DNA of 64,000 bases. Origin: Kribbella pittospori. Lineage in GTDB: Bacteria; Actinomycetota; Actinomycetes; Propionibacteriales; Kribbellaceae. Each line of letters starts with the position of its first letter. The first letter of the stretch is position 1. Shown piece by piece: positions 1 to 8,473 of the stretch. The notes under the pieces are model-generated. The model ran no database searches. It was not told where the DNA came from and worked only from the letters and a program-made list of their open reading frames with translations. The DNA is taken from positions 620,001 through 684,000 of the forward strand of contig NZ_SJKB01000002.1 in assembly GCF_004331465.1 (NCBI RefSeq), read 5' to 3'. The position numbers and the translations under genes are program-made.

Positions 1-1
1 C

Positions 2-811
2 CGGCTCGTGTCGCGCCGGGTGAAGGCGAGCCGCACCACTTGGGTGTTCGACCAGGCCGCACCGATGGCGACGTACCTGGCGACGATCCAGATCGGCCGG
101 TACGACGTCCTCGACATGGCCACGTCACCGGTGCCGACGCGGGCGGTGTTGCCGGCCGGGCAACTGCGGGAGTTCAGGACGGACTTCGGCCGGCAGCAGG
201 ACATGATGAAGCTGTTCTGCCGGCTGTTCGGGCCGTATCCGTTCGAGGGCTACACGGTCGTGATCACGGACGACGACCTGGAGATTCCGCTGGAGGCGCA
301 GGGGATCTCGATCTTCGGGAGCAATCACGTGGACGGTCGGCGTACGTCCGAGCGGCTGGTCGCGCATGAACTGGCGCACCAGTGGTTCGGCAACAGCCTG
401 ACTCCCTCGACCTGGCAGCACATCTGGCTCAACGAGGGGTTCGCCTGTTACGCCGAGTGGCTGTGGTCGGAGGCGTCCGGCGGCCTGACCGCCGACCAGC
501 AGGTGTCCAAGGCGTACGCCCGGATGCGGGGCCTGTCCGCGGACCTGATGCTGTCGGATCCCGGGCCGGAGATGATGTTCGACGACCGGCTCTACAAGCG
601 CGGCGCGATGACCTTGCATGCCCTGCGCAAGCATCTCGGCGACGACGCATTCTTCGACCTGCTCCGGACGTGGACCAGGACCAACCGCCACGGCTCGGTG
701 ACCACCGACGACTTCATCAGCCTGGCCGCGACGTTCAGTCCCGACGAGGCCGCGCTCCTGGACCTCTTCGCCGCCTGGCTGGACACCTACGAACTCCCGC
801 GCCGACGCTAG
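2..811 (+). CDS. M1 family zinc aminopeptidase, C-terminal part (5' end outside window)
   Basis: The reading frame is open from the first bases of the window, so the true start and about the first third of the enzyme lie upstream. The zinc site is visible: HELAH at nt 365-379 supplies two His ligands and the catalytic Glu, and NEGFA at nt 431-445 supplies the third ligand about 18 residues later, the normal gluzincin spacing. The family removes N-terminal residues from peptides in the cytoplasm. About 269 residues are seen; the protein stops soon after the catalytic domain and seems to lack the long C-terminal ERAP-like domain, so it belongs to the short M1 class. Its TAG stop abuts the stop of the convergent LysR gene with no gap. 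Confidence 0.9.
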   Translation, partial: RLVSRRVKASRTTWVFDQAAPMATYLATIQIGRYDVLDMATSPVPTRAVLPAGQLREFRTDFGRQQDMMKLFCRLFGPYPFEGYTVVITDDDLEIPLEAQGISIFGSNHVDGRRTSERLVAHELAHQWFGNSLTPSTWQHIWLNEGFACYAEWLWSEASGGLTADQQVSKAYARMRGLSADLMLSDPGPEMMFDDRLYKRGAMTLHALRKHLGDDAFFDLLRTWTRTNRHGSVTTDDFISLAATFSPDEAALLDLFAAWLDTYELPRRR

Positions 812-1675
812 CTAGGCGCGAGCGACCTCTGCCGCGGCCTTCAGGAAGCGTTCTGTGAGCGGGGTCCGGGTGGACCAGGCGGCGCCGATCCACCACGACG
901 CGGCCCGGCCGGAAAGCGGAGTCAGCCGGAGCTCCGGTGGAGCGATCCGTTCGGCGGACTGCGGTACGACGGACGGCCCGGCGCCGGCGGCCGTGAGAGC
1001 GAGCACCGTCTGCAGGTCGGCGGCCTCCTGAAGCACTTGCGGATGGCAACCGAGTTCGGCGTACAGGCCGTTGATCTGGGCGGTCAGGCCGGGACCCCGG
1101 GACGGCGTGAGGCGGACCAGCGGACGATCGTCGAGCCAGCGGCCGACGTCACGCGGTACGTCCTGGCCGGCCGGGACGGCCAGGGCGAGCCGATCCCTGC
1201 GGAGCCGGAGGCGTTCGAGGCCGGCCGGAACCGGCAGCCGGACGAAGCCGATCTGAAGGCTCCCGGCGAGCAGGCGTTCGCACTGCACTGCCGACGACAT
1301 GTCGTCGAGGGAGATCGACACTCCCGGCCACCGGCTGCGGAACAACGCGACGGCTCGCGGCGCGAGGTCGATCGCGGAGAGCCCGAACCCGATCGCCAGC
1401 GATCCCTCGTCACCCGCAGCAACCTGTACCGCGCGCCGGTCGAAGGCCTCGGATCGCTCGAGCAGTTCGAGTGCGTCGGGTAGCAACAACTCCCCGGCCG
1501 GGGTCAGCCGGGCACCGTGCCTACCGCGAGTGAACAGAACGGATCCGACCCTGCGCTCGAGGACCTGGATCTGCTTGGTCAACGCCGGCTGACTGGTCGC
1601 CAACTCGTCGGCCGCGGCCCCGAAGTTCCGCAGCCGTGCCACCGTGACAAAGGTCCGGAGCAATCGGAGATCCAT
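812..1675 (-). CDS. LysR family transcriptional regulator
   Basis: A 287-residue regulator. The first 60 residues form the LysR winged HTH (MDLRLLRTFVTVARLRNF, then ATSQPALTKQIQVLERRVG); the rest is the periplasmic-binding-like effector domain. I chose the ATG at 1675 because the HTH begins there and a TATCCT hexamer lies six bases upstream; an in-frame start at 1702 would add nine residues with no family support. It diverges from the nitrilase gene, the usual arrangement for a LysR protein and its target, and a CCAAT/ATTGG inverted repeat lies between them. The effector is not predictable. Confidence 0.92.
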   Translation of the reverse strand: MDLRLLRTFVTVARLRNFGAAADELATSQPALTKQIQVLERRVGSVLFTRGRHGARLTPAGELLLPDALELLERSEAFDRRAVQVAAGDEGSLAIGFGLSAIDLAPRAVALFRSRWPGVSISLDDMSSAVQCERLLAGSLQIGFVRLPVPAGLERLRLRRDRLALAVPAGQDVPRDVGRWLDDRPLVRLTPSRGPGLTAQINGLYAELGCHPQVLQEAADLQTVLALTAAGAGPSVVPQSAERIAPPELRLTPLSGRAASWWIGAAWSTRTPLTERFLKAAAEVARA

Positions 1676-1681
1676 AACTCC

Positions 1682-1687
1682 AGGATA
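1682..1687 (-). promoter_or_regulatory. -10 element of LysR gene, probable leaderless promoter
   Basis: TATCCT on the minus strand, six bases before the ATG at 1675. That distance places the transcript start at or next to the start codon. The intervening ggagtt could alternatively act as a very close ribosome site. Confidence 0.45.
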
Positions 1688-1698
1688 TGGAATGTCGA

Positions 1699-1712
1699 CC
1701 AATCGCTATTGG
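1699..1712. promoter_or_regulatory. Candidate LysR operator
   Basis: Perfect inverted repeat CCAAT-CGCT-ATTGG in the 70 bp between the divergent LysR and nitrilase start codons. LysR proteins bind interrupted palindromes in this position; binding here is inference. Confidence 0.45.
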
Positions 1713-1745
1713 ACGTCATGGATCGATCGGCGTTTCGATGGGCGC

Positions 1746-2711
1746 ATGACCCTCTTCCGCAGCGCCGTCGTCCAGTTCCAGCCGGTCCCGGACCAGCCCG
1801 CGGCCAACCTCGCCACCGTCGAGCGCCTGGCCCGGGAGGCGGTCGCCGACGGCGCCCGGCTCGTCGTACTCCCGGAGATGTGCCTGCTCGGCTACTGGCA
1901 CCTCCGCAACCATTCCGCCGAGCGGCTGCACGAGCTGGCCGAGCCCGCCGACGGACCGCTGGTCAGCCGAATCGCTGCCCTGGCTCAGGAGTTGGAGGCC
2001 GGCCTCGGCGTCGGCTTCCTGGAAGCTGCCGACGGCAAGCTGTTCAACGCGTACGCCGTCTGTCTCCCCAACGGCGAGGTCCACGTGCACCGGAAGCTGC
2101 ATGCGTTCGAGCACGAGGAGATCGCGAGCGGATCGTCGTACACGGTGTTCGACACGCCGTGGGGCTTCCGGGCGGGGGTGCTGATCTGCTGGGACAACAA
2201 CCTGGTCGAGAACGTCCGGATCACCGCGTTGCTCGGAGCAACCGTCCTGATCGCGCCACACCAGACCGGCGGGACGAACTCGCGCAGCCCGTACGGAATG
2301 AAGCCGATCCCGCTTGAAGTCTGGGAGAACAGGAAGCAGGATCCGGCGGCGGTCGAGGTCGCGTTCAACGGGCCGAGCGGACGGGAGTGGCTGATGCGGT
2401 GGCTACCGGCACGGGCGCACGACAACGGGCTGTTCCTGCTGTTCAGCAACGGCGTCGGTCGGGACGACGACGAACTGCGGACCGGCAACGCGATGATCCT
2501 GGACCCGTACGGACGGATCATTGCCGAGACCCCGGTACCGGACGAAGCCGTGGTGACCGCCGACCTCGACCTGGATCTGGTGCCATTGGCAACCGGACAG
2601 CGTTGGATGCGCGGCCGTCGACCCGAGCTGTACGGCCTGCTGACCCAGGTGATGGGCAACGAGCTCGATCCGCGGGCGGCCCGGTTCTCGAGCGAGCCGG
2701 TCAGTAGATAA
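1746..2711 (+). CDS. Carbon-nitrogen hydrolase (nitrilase superfamily)
   Basis: A 321-residue amidase or nitrilase of the cytoplasmic CN-hydrolase fold. The catalytic Glu-Lys-Cys triad is visible at E44 ([11 protein letters not shown]), K117 (HRKLHAFEH) and C148 (GVLICWDNN). The start at 1746 fits the family N-terminus ([10 protein letters not shown]) and has TTCGAT six bases upstream. The family hydrolyses amides, nitriles or carbamoyl groups; the exact substrate cannot be read. The divergent LysR gene probably controls it. Its last 11 bases overlap the end of the convergent ispF gene. Confidence 0.9.
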   Translation: MTLFRSAVVQFQPVPDQPAANLATVERLAREAVADGARLVVLPEMCLLGYWHLRNHSAERLHELAEPADGPLVSRIAALAQELEAGLGVGFLEAADGKLFNAYAVCLPNGEVHVHRKLHAFEHEEIASGSSYTVFDTPWGFRAGVLICWDNNLVENVRITALLGATVLIAPHQTGGTNSRSPYGMKPIPLEVWENRKQDPAAVEVAFNGPSGREWLMRWLPARAHDNGLFLLFSNGVGRDDDELRTGNAMILDPYGRIIAETPVPDEAVVTADLDLDLVPLATGQRWMRGRRPELYGLLTQVMGNELDPRAARFSSEPVSR

Positions 2712-3171
2712 GGGCGGTCGCGAACGCGGCGATGCCTTCACCGCGGCCGGTGAACCCCAGGCCGTCGGTGGTTGCCGCACTCACCGATACCTCCGCATCG
2801 CAGGCGGCGGTCAGCACCTTCTCGGCCTCCTCGCGGCGGGGTCCGATGCGGGGCCGGTTGCAGACGATCTGGACCGAGACGTTGCCGATCTCGAACCCGG
2901 CGGCTCGCACCCGCCGCGCCGCCTCGGTCAGCAAGGCGATCCCGGAGGCTCCGGCCCACTCGGGCTCGGCTGTGCCGAAGTTCGACCCGAGGTCACCCAG
3001 CCGGGCCGCACTCAGCAACGCGGTGCAGATCGCATGCGCGGCCGCGTCGCCGTCGGAGTGACCCGCGAGCCCAGCCGTCTCCTCCGGCCAGTGCAGGCCG
3101 GCCAGCCACATCGGCCGGCCGTCCTCCAGCGGATGTACGTCGATGCCGTTCCCGACCCGTGGGATCTTCAT
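2701..3171 (-). CDS. ispF: 2-C-methyl-D-erythritol 2,4-cyclodiphosphate synthase
   Basis: A full-length (156 aa) IspF. It cyclises CDP-methylerythritol 2-phosphate with loss of CMP, the fifth step of the MEP isoprenoid pathway. The metal ligands are seen in GIDVHPL (D11, H13) and [10 protein letters not shown] (H38); the C-terminal [16 protein letters not shown] segment is the conserved CMP/isoprenoid part. The ATG overlaps the ispD stop by four bases, so the two are translationally coupled. Order in the operon is carD-ispD-ispF, as in mycobacteria and Streptomyces. Confidence 0.97.
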   Translation of the reverse strand: MKIPRVGNGIDVHPLEDGRPMWLAGLHWPEETAGLAGHSDGDAAAHAICTALLSAARLGDLGSNFGTAEPEWAGASGIALLTEAARRVRAAGFEIGNVSVQIVCNRPRIGPRREEAEKVLTAACDAEVSVSAATTDGLGFTGRGEGIAAFATALIY

Positions 3172-3863
3172 CCGAGCCGCCTCTCCGCCAGCATCGCCTC
3201 GGCCAGCAACAGGTCCTGCGGCCGGGTCACCTTGAACGCGTCCTGGGACCCCTCGACCGTCATCACCGGCACCCCGAGCCGCTCACACATCATCGCGTCG
3301 TCGGTCGCCCCAACGATGCCGGCGGCATGCGCACGACGCAGTACGCCGGGCTCGAAGCCCTGCGGGGTCTGCACGGCGACCAAAGTCGAACGGTCGGGCG
3401 TGTCGACCACCTCACCCGTCGGCGAGACCTGCTTGATCGTGTCGGTCACCGGGACCACCGGCACGACGGCCGGCGCGCCGCCACGAACCGCCGCGACCAC
3501 CCGCTCGACCACGTCTGCCGGAACGAACGCGCGGGCCGCGTCATGGACCAGGATGCAGTCGATGCCGTCGGCCGGGACCACGTCCAGGGCCGCCCGGACC
3601 GAGTCGGGGCGTTCCGCACCACCCGGGACCACGAGCAGCCGGGCGTCACCGGCGTACGGCTCGAGCTCCTTGGCCACCGACTCCTCGAACCCGGGCGGTA
3701 CGGCGACCACCAAACAGACGAGGTCGGCGGCGGTCGCTGCCTTCAGTCCACGAACTGCGTGGACCAGCAGCGAATCGCCACCGACCTCTCGAAACGCTTT
3801 GTAGTTCTCACCACCGAGTCGCAGTCCCAGTCCGGCCGCCGGGATGATGGCCGCAGTGCTCAT
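3168..3863 (-). CDS. ispD: 2-C-methyl-D-erythritol 4-phosphate cytidylyltransferase
   Basis: A 231-residue IspD that transfers CMP from CTP to methylerythritol 4-phosphate in the MEP pathway. It shows the N-terminal nucleotide loop [11 protein letters not shown], the Lys of NYKAF, the VHDAARAFV motif and the TPQGFE signature. The gene begins 20 bases after the carD stop and overlaps ispF, so it is the middle gene of one transcript. Confidence 0.97.
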   Translation of the reverse strand: MSTAAIIPAAGLGLRLGGENYKAFREVGGDSLLVHAVRGLKAATAADLVCLVVAVPPGFEESVAKELEPYAGDARLLVVPGGAERPDSVRAALDVVPADGIDCILVHDAARAFVPADVVERVVAAVRGGAPAVVPVVPVTDTIKQVSPTGEVVDTPDRSTLVAVQTPQGFEPGVLRRAHAAGIVGATDDAMMCERLGVPVMTVEGSQDAFKVTRPQDLLLAEAMLAERRLG

Positions 3864-3883
3864 GCGACGCGATCTGACCGAAG

Positions 3884-4369
3884 TCAGGAAGCGAGAACCT
3901 CATCGAGGATGGCTTCCGCCTTGTCCTCATTGGTGTGCTCGGCCAGGGCCAGCTCGGAGACCAGAATCTGACGTGCCTTCGCCAGCATCCGCTTCTCACC
4001 GGCGGAGAGACCGCGGTCACGCTCACGGCGCCACAGGTCGCGGACGACCTCTGCCACCTTCATCACGTCACCGGAGTGCAGCTTCTCCAGGTTCGCCTTG
4101 TAGCGACGCGACCAGTTGGTCGGCTCCTCCGTGTGCGGTGCGCGCAGCACGTCGAAGACGCGCTCCAGGCCAGCCTGATCCACGACGTCACGCACGCCGA
4201 CGAGATCGAGGTTGCACGCGGGGACCCGGACGACCAGGTCGTTCTGAGCGACGATCCTCAAGACCAGATAGGTCTTGTCCTCACCTTTGATCTGACGGGT
4301 CTCGATGTCCTCGATGACGGCCGCTCCGTGATTGGGGTAAACAACCGTCTCGCCGACTGTGAAAGTCAT
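3884..4369 (-). CDS. carD: CarD family RNA polymerase-binding regulator
   Basis: A 161-residue CarD protein, the usual length. The N-terminal Tudor-like RNA polymerase interaction domain starts [18 protein letters not shown]; the helical DNA-binding domain contains the conserved Trp region [14 protein letters not shown] and ends with the [15 protein letters not shown] helix. The family stabilises open complexes at many promoters in actinobacteria. A good ribosome site (ggaaaggggc) precedes the ATG. Confidence 0.97.
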   Translation of the reverse strand: MTFTVGETVVYPNHGAAVIEDIETRQIKGEDKTYLVLRIVAQNDLVVRVPACNLDLVGVRDVVDQAGLERVFDVLRAPHTEEPTNWSRRYKANLEKLHSGDVMKVAEVVRDLWRRERDRGLSAGEKRMLAKARQILVSELALAEHTNEDKAEAILDEVLAS

Positions 4370-4395
4370 ATGTCACGTGCCCCTTTCCGAGATCC

Positions 4396-4401
4396 ATCTT
4401 A
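4396..4401 (-). promoter_or_regulatory. Possible -10 element of the carD-ispD-ispF operon
   Basis: TAAGAT on the minus strand 26 bases upstream of the carD ATG, ahead of its ribosome site. No convincing -35 hexamer is seen. Confidence 0.35.
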
Positions 4402-4633
4402 CCACGTGCTGGGTGGTCCGGTTTCGGCGTTTGCGCTGGTCAGAGGCCACTTCGTGGGTTGACAAACGCTGGCGGCCGTGCCTCGTGCGCGCGTGAATGG
4501 TTGCCGGGGACACCGTCGCGACACCCCGTGACGGGCATCCCGCCGTCGGGGCCGCAGCAGCCGCGGGCTACGCTTTCCTGCGCCGGAGGCTGCTGCCTGA
4601 CGGCGTCGAACAGCTTGCAGAAGAGGGATTCCA

Positions 4634-5251
4634 GTGCCGATCACGTTGTCCTCGCGGTTCGTCCGGCGTACCGCGCTGGCCGGGGCCGCCGCCACTCTCA
4701 GTATCGCGCTGGCGGCGTGCGGCGCGAACTTCAACGCCCAGACCGCGAAGCCGTACCAGGCCGCCGAGGGCACCAACGCCGATTCCGGCTCGATCAAGGT
4801 TCGCAACATGCTGGTGCTGGCCACCGCGGACGGCAAGGGCGAGTTGCACAGCGCGATCATCAACGACGGCAGCACCGACGACACCCTGGTCAAGATCGAG
4901 CAGGCCCCGCCCGGCACGCAGGACGGCCAGGCCGGCGGCGACCAGCCGGGCCAGGTCACGTTCAGCGAGTTCGCCCCGATCGTTCTGAAGGCCGGTACGT
5001 CGACCATGCTGCCGGCCGCCGGCAGCGAAACGGCGAGTGCGACCCCCACGGAGACGCCGTCGGCAGACCCGACTGCTACCCCGACCGAGACGCCGAGTGG
5101 CGACGCCAGTAGGCGCATCACCGTCACAGGAGGCAAGCCCGGCCAGATGATCAACGTGGTGATCACGTTCGGCCAGGCCGGCCCGATCACCACCTACATC
5201 CCGGTGCTCACCGACAACCACTACTCGCCGACGCCGCCGCCGGCCGAGTAG
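4634..5251 (+). CDS. Lipoprotein with PCu(A)C/DUF461-like domain
   Basis: A 205-residue secreted lipoprotein. Residues 1-28 are a signal peptide (RRTALAGAAATLSIALAACG) with lipobox cysteine C29. The mature part resembles the PCu(A)C copper-chaperone fold (VRNMLVLATADGKGEL, INDGSTDDTLVKIE, and a final strand VVITFGQAGPITTYIPV), with a Thr/Pro/Glu-rich insert at about 135-160. The methionine-histidine copper ligands of true PCu(A)C proteins are not clear, so metal binding is uncertain. Start is GTG at 4634. It diverges from carD with 264 bp between. Confidence 0.7.
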   Translation: MPITLSSRFVRRTALAGAAATLSIALAACGANFNAQTAKPYQAAEGTNADSGSIKVRNMLVLATADGKGELHSAIINDGSTDDTLVKIEQAPPGTQDGQAGGDQPGQVTFSEFAPIVLKAGTSTMLPAAGSETASATPTETPSADPTATPTETPSGDASRRITVTGGKPGQMINVVITFGQAGPITTYIPVLTDNHYSPTPPPAE

Positions 5252-5279
5252 CGGCCCCGGCCCCAGACGGCGGCCTGCG

Positions 5280-6296
5280 TCAGCCGGCCGCCGCAGCAGC
5301 CTTGGCCAGGTTCGGGATGGTCTTGTCGAGCACCCACGGGACGCTCAGCACGCTGACCGCGCTCATCCCGGAGATGACCTGCTGGTCCTCCATCGCGTAC
5401 GCACTGCCACGCTTCACCGCACCGAGCGAGGAGTAGACCGGGTCGGCCAGGAACTTCTGCGCCCCGAGGCCGTCGACGTACGCGACCAGTACGTCGGCGT
5501 CCACGTCGGCCACCTTCTCCTTACTGATGGCGAGCGAGAACTCCTTCTTGGTGTTCGTCTTCTCCAGGGCCTCGACGCCCGGCGCGTTCTTGAAGCCCAT
5601 CTCGTTCAGGATCTGCACCCGCGGGTCACCCGGCATGTACACGTAGTTCTCCGCGCCGAACGAGCCGACCGTGATCGTCTTGCCCTTGAACTCCGGGTGA
5701 TCGGTCGCGACCTGCTTGATCTTGTCCTGGATCCCGGCGATCAGCTTCTCCGCGTCGGCCTTCTTGCCGAGCGCCTCACCGACCAGCAGGGTCTGGTCCT
5801 GCCAGGTGGTCTGCCACGGCGCACCCGGGTACGCGACCGTCGGCGCGATCCCGGACAGGGTCTTGTACGTCGCCTCGTCGAAGCCCTCGTACGGCGCCAG
5901 GATCACGTCGGGCTTGAGCGCCGCGATCTTCTCGAACGGGTACTTGTCTGCGGTGTCGAGCAACTCGGTCTTCGCCGGGTCGAACTTGCCGGCGTCCCAG
6001 GCGGTGACGCCGGCCGCGGTCGGGCCGTAGGTCACCTTGGGCATCCCGACCGGTGTCTCACCAAGCGCGTAGACCACGTCCTGCGCGTTCCAGCCGAGCG
6101 TGACGATGCGCTCCGGCTTCTTGGTGACGGTGGTTTCACCGAACGTGTTCTTCAACGTGACCGGGAACCCGGCGGCCGCCGTACTGGCAGAGCCGGTGGC
6201 CTGCTCGTCGGCGTCATTGCCGCACGCGGCCAGCGTGGTGGTCGCGACCACCACGGCGGCGACCGCGCTGACCACCCGGGAACGGGACCAGGACAT
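5280..6296 (-). CDS. Iron-siderophore ABC transporter substrate-binding lipoprotein
   Basis: A 338-residue FecB/FepB-class binding protein. It has a lipoprotein signal (VVVATTTLAACG, C25) and a two-lobed solute-binding fold (RIVTLGWNAQDVVYALGETP; LKPDVILAPYEGF). Such proteins hold ferric siderophores outside the cell and pass them to a FepD/FepG-type permease, which is not in the window. The gene stands alone. A 19-bp iron box lies 31 bp before the ATG and the ribosome site gaaggagag is strong, so iron-responsive DtxR/IdeR repression is expected. Confidence 0.92.
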   Translation of the reverse strand: MSWSRSRVVSAVAAVVVATTTLAACGNDADEQATGSASTAAAGFPVTLKNTFGETTVTKKPERIVTLGWNAQDVVYALGETPVGMPKVTYGPTAAGVTAWDAGKFDPAKTELLDTADKYPFEKIAALKPDVILAPYEGFDEATYKTLSGIAPTVAYPGAPWQTTWQDQTLLVGEALGKKADAEKLIAGIQDKIKQVATDHPEFKGKTITVGSFGAENYVYMPGDPRVQILNEMGFKNAPGVEALEKTNTKKEFSLAISKEKVADVDADVLVAYVDGLGAQKFLADPVYSSLGAVKRGSAYAMEDQQVISGMSAVSVLSVPWVLDKTIPNLAKAAAAAG

Positions 6297-6326
6297 GGTG
6301 ACTCTCCTTCGACAGATTGCCTCAAC

Positions 6327-6345
6327 TAAGGAGAGCCTAAGCTAA
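6327..6345 (-). promoter_or_regulatory. DtxR/IdeR-type iron box
   Basis: On the minus strand the site reads TTAGCTTAGGCTCTCCTTA and matches the actinobacterial iron-box consensus TTAGGTTAGGCTAACCTAA at 15 of 19 positions by my hand alignment. It lies directly upstream of the siderophore-binding lipoprotein gene. Confidence 0.8.
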
Positions 6346-6379
6346 CCCCGAAGGCCGTCGCGACCTGTGGGGCTGTGAC

Positions 6380-7057
6380 TCAGGACTCGAACTTGTAGCC
6401 CAGACCACGCACCGTGACCAGATGCTGCGGGTTCGACGGGTCCTTCTCCAGCTTCGAGCGCAGCCGCTTCACGTGCACGTCCAGGGTCTTGGTGTCGCCC
6501 ACGTAGTCGGCGCCCCAGATCCGGTCGATCAGCTGCCCGCGGGTCAGCACCCGGCCGGTGTTGCGCAGCAGCATCTCGAGCAGCTCGAACTCCTTGAGCG
6601 GGAGCCGGATCTCGGTCCCGGACACGGTCACCACGTGCCGCTCGACATCCATCCGGACCGGACCGGCCTCCAGCGTGTCGGGCAGCAGCTCGACATCCTG
6701 GCCACGGCGCAGCACCGCACGGATCCGGGCCAGCAGCTCGCGTGGACTGTAGGGCTTGGTGACGTAGTCGTCGGCGCCCAGCTCCAGGCCGACCACCTTG
6801 TCCACCTCGGTGTCCTTGGCGCTGACGATGATCACCGGGACGTTGCCCCGGCTCCGCAGAGCCCGGCACACCTCCGTGCCGGACAGACCCGGCAGCATCA
6901 GGTCGAGCAGGACGATGTCCGCACCGGCCCGGTCGTACTCGTCCAGCGCGTCCGGGCCGGTCTCCGCGACGGCGACCTCGAACCCCTCCTTGCGCAGGAC
7001 GTACGACAACGCGTCGCTGTAGCTCTCTTCGTCTTCGACGACCAGCACTCGGGTCAC
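6380..7057 (-). CDS. regX3: OmpR-family response regulator, RegX3/PhoP type
   Basis: A 225-residue response regulator. The receiver domain (1-115) has the phosphoacceptor D52 (VLLDLMLPG), the acidic pair in VEDEE and the conserved K101 (DDYVTKPY). The OmpR winged helix (about 130-225) ends QHLVTVRGLGYKFES. It pairs with the SenX3-like kinase, whose gene overlaps by four bases, and both lie divergent to phoU. This is the phoRP/senX3-regX3 arrangement of actinobacteria, which controls the phosphate-starvation response by binding PHO boxes. Confidence 0.95.
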   Translation of the reverse strand: MTRVLVVEDEESYSDALSYVLRKEGFEVAVAETGPDALDEYDRAGADIVLLDLMLPGLSGTEVCRALRSRGNVPVIIVSAKDTEVDKVVGLELGADDYVTKPYSPRELLARIRAVLRRGQDVELLPDTLEAGPVRMDVERHVVTVSGTEIRLPLKEFELLEMLLRNTGRVLTRGQLIDRIWGADYVGDTKTLDVHVKRLRSKLEKDPSNPQHLVTVRGLGYKFES

Positions 7058-8268
7058 GAAGCTGCCTCCTTGGTTCTTTCCGACGGGGTAGGCGTCAGAT
7101 AAAGGGCCGGCTCGTCCTGGCTGGAGGAGTCGGTCTGACCCGCTGCGGGTTCGAGCCGCAGAGGGAGTCTCACGGTGAAGGTGGAGCCCTGGCCCTCGAC
7201 ACTCCAGACCCGTACGTCGCCGCCGTGGATGGAAGCGATGTGCTTGACGATCGAGAGGCCGAGACCGGTGCCGCCGGTCTCCCGGCTGCGGGCCCGGTCG
7301 ACCCGGTAGAAGCGCTCGAAGATGCGCTCCAGGTCGCCGGTCGGAATGCCGACGCCCTGGTCGCTGACGGTCACCTCGACCAGGTCCCCGATCGGGTGCG
7401 CGGCGACCGCGACCCGGGTGCCGTCCGGGCTGTAGTTGACCGCGTTCTCCACCAAGTTGCCGATGGCAATGGACAGCTGGTCCTCGCTGCCCATCACCTC
7501 CAGGTCGGGCTCGGTCTTCACGACGATCTTGATGTCGCGGTCCTCGGCGTCGACCCGGCAGCGGTCCACCGCGGCCTCGATGACACCGTTGATGTCCACC
7601 GGGCCGGGGTTCTCCAGCGGGTCGTCCCCCTGCAGCCGGGACAGCTCGATGATCTCCTTGACCAGCCGGCTCAGCCGGGCCGCCTCGACCTGCATCCGGC
7701 TGGAGAACCGCTGCACGGCCTCCGGATCGTCGGAGGCCTCCGAGACCGCGTCGGCCAGCAGGATCAGCGCGCCGATCGGCGTCTTCAGCTCATGGCTGAC
7801 GTTGACGGTGAAGTCGCGCCGGATCGCCTCCAGGCGACGCTCGCGGGTCCGATCCTCGACCAGGACCAGCACGAGTTGGCTGCCCAGCGGAGCCACCCGG
7901 GCACTGACGTATTGCGTCGCGCCCAGCCGGCCGCGGACGATCTCCAGGTCCTGCTGCCGGATCTCGCCGTCGCGGCGGACCGCGCGGACCATGGTCAGGA
8001 TGTCGTCCACCACCAGGCGTTCGCCGCGGACGATGCCGAGCACATGGGCCGGCGCACTCGCCTGCAGGACCTGGTCCTCCGGACCCATCACGACGGCGGA
8101 CGAACGCAGTACCGACAGAACCGTGGCGACGCCGGTCGGGACGATCGGGTCCGGGGACTCCGGGATCTTGCGCTGGGCCCGCTCGCTGAGCATCATCGCA
8201 CCGAGTGAAAGCAGAGCCAGGGCCGCGCCGATGACGCCGCCCAGCACCGCAGCCAGCGTGGGGTCCAC
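7054..8268 (-). CDS. senX3: Sensor histidine kinase, SenX3/PhoR type
   Basis: A 404-residue membrane kinase. One clear transmembrane segment is seen at residues 5-27, followed by a cytoplasmic PAS-like region (45-145), the HisKA domain with H159 (NVSHELKTPIGAL) and an HATPase domain with N (GNLVENAVNYS), G1 (DQGVGIP) and G2 (GGTGLGLSIVKH) boxes. There is no extracellular sensor, as expected for a kinase thought to read phosphate through PhoU and the Pst transporter. The start is GTG at 8268 with TAGCAT seven bases upstream. Confidence 0.95.
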   Translation of the reverse strand: MDPTLAAVLGGVIGAALALLSLGAMMLSERAQRKIPESPDPIVPTGVATVLSVLRSSAVVMGPEDQVLQASAPAHVLGIVRGERLVVDDILTMVRAVRRDGEIRQQDLEIVRGRLGATQYVSARVAPLGSQLVLVLVEDRTRERRLEAIRRDFTVNVSHELKTPIGALILLADAVSEASDDPEAVQRFSSRMQVEAARLSRLVKEIIELSRLQGDDPLENPGPVDINGVIEAAVDRCRVDAEDRDIKIVVKTEPDLEVMGSEDQLSIAIGNLVENAVNYSPDGTRVAVAAHPIGDLVEVTVSDQGVGIPTGDLERIFERFYRVDRARSRETGGTGLGLSIVKHIASIHGGDVRVWSVEGQGSTFTVRLPLRLEPAAGQTDSSSQDEPALYLTPTPSERTKEAAS

Positions 8269-8275
8269 GGCAACG

Positions 8276-8281
8276 ATGCTA
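8276..8281 (-). promoter_or_regulatory. -10 element of senX3, probable leaderless promoter
   Basis: TAGCAT on the minus strand, seven bases before the GTG start at 8268. The PHO box at 8342-8359 lies about 60 bp further upstream. Confidence 0.5.
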
Positions 8282-8341
8282 CGCGGGCAACCAGCAGGGA
8301 AAGACCGAATGATCGCGGGATGACCGGGACGCGACCTAACT

Positions 8342-8359
8342 GTTCATCAGGCGTTCACC
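8342..8359 (+). promoter_or_regulatory. PHO box between senX3 and phoU
   Basis: Two direct repeats, GTTCATC (8342-8348) and GTTCACC (8353-8359), start exactly 11 bp apart, the spacing of PhoP/RegX3 binding units. A further GGTCACC at 8393-8399 is out of that phase. A TACGGT hexamer at 8390-8395 could be the phoU -10. Control of both divergent genes is inferred from the Streptomyces phoU-phoRP region. Confidence 0.75.
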
Positions 8360-8473
8360 ACTCGTCGCCATCCGGCAACCTCGACGGCATACGGTCACCG
8401 TTGGGCGGGTACCGGGCCGGTGGCCCGCTCCGCCCTCGCGGCAACCGGACACCAGAGATCGGAAACGAACACA

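Noticed and set aside
7140..7160. GGTTCGAGCC-like stretch resembling a tRNA T-arm
   Set aside because: It lies inside senX3 and has no matching acceptor or anticodon arms.
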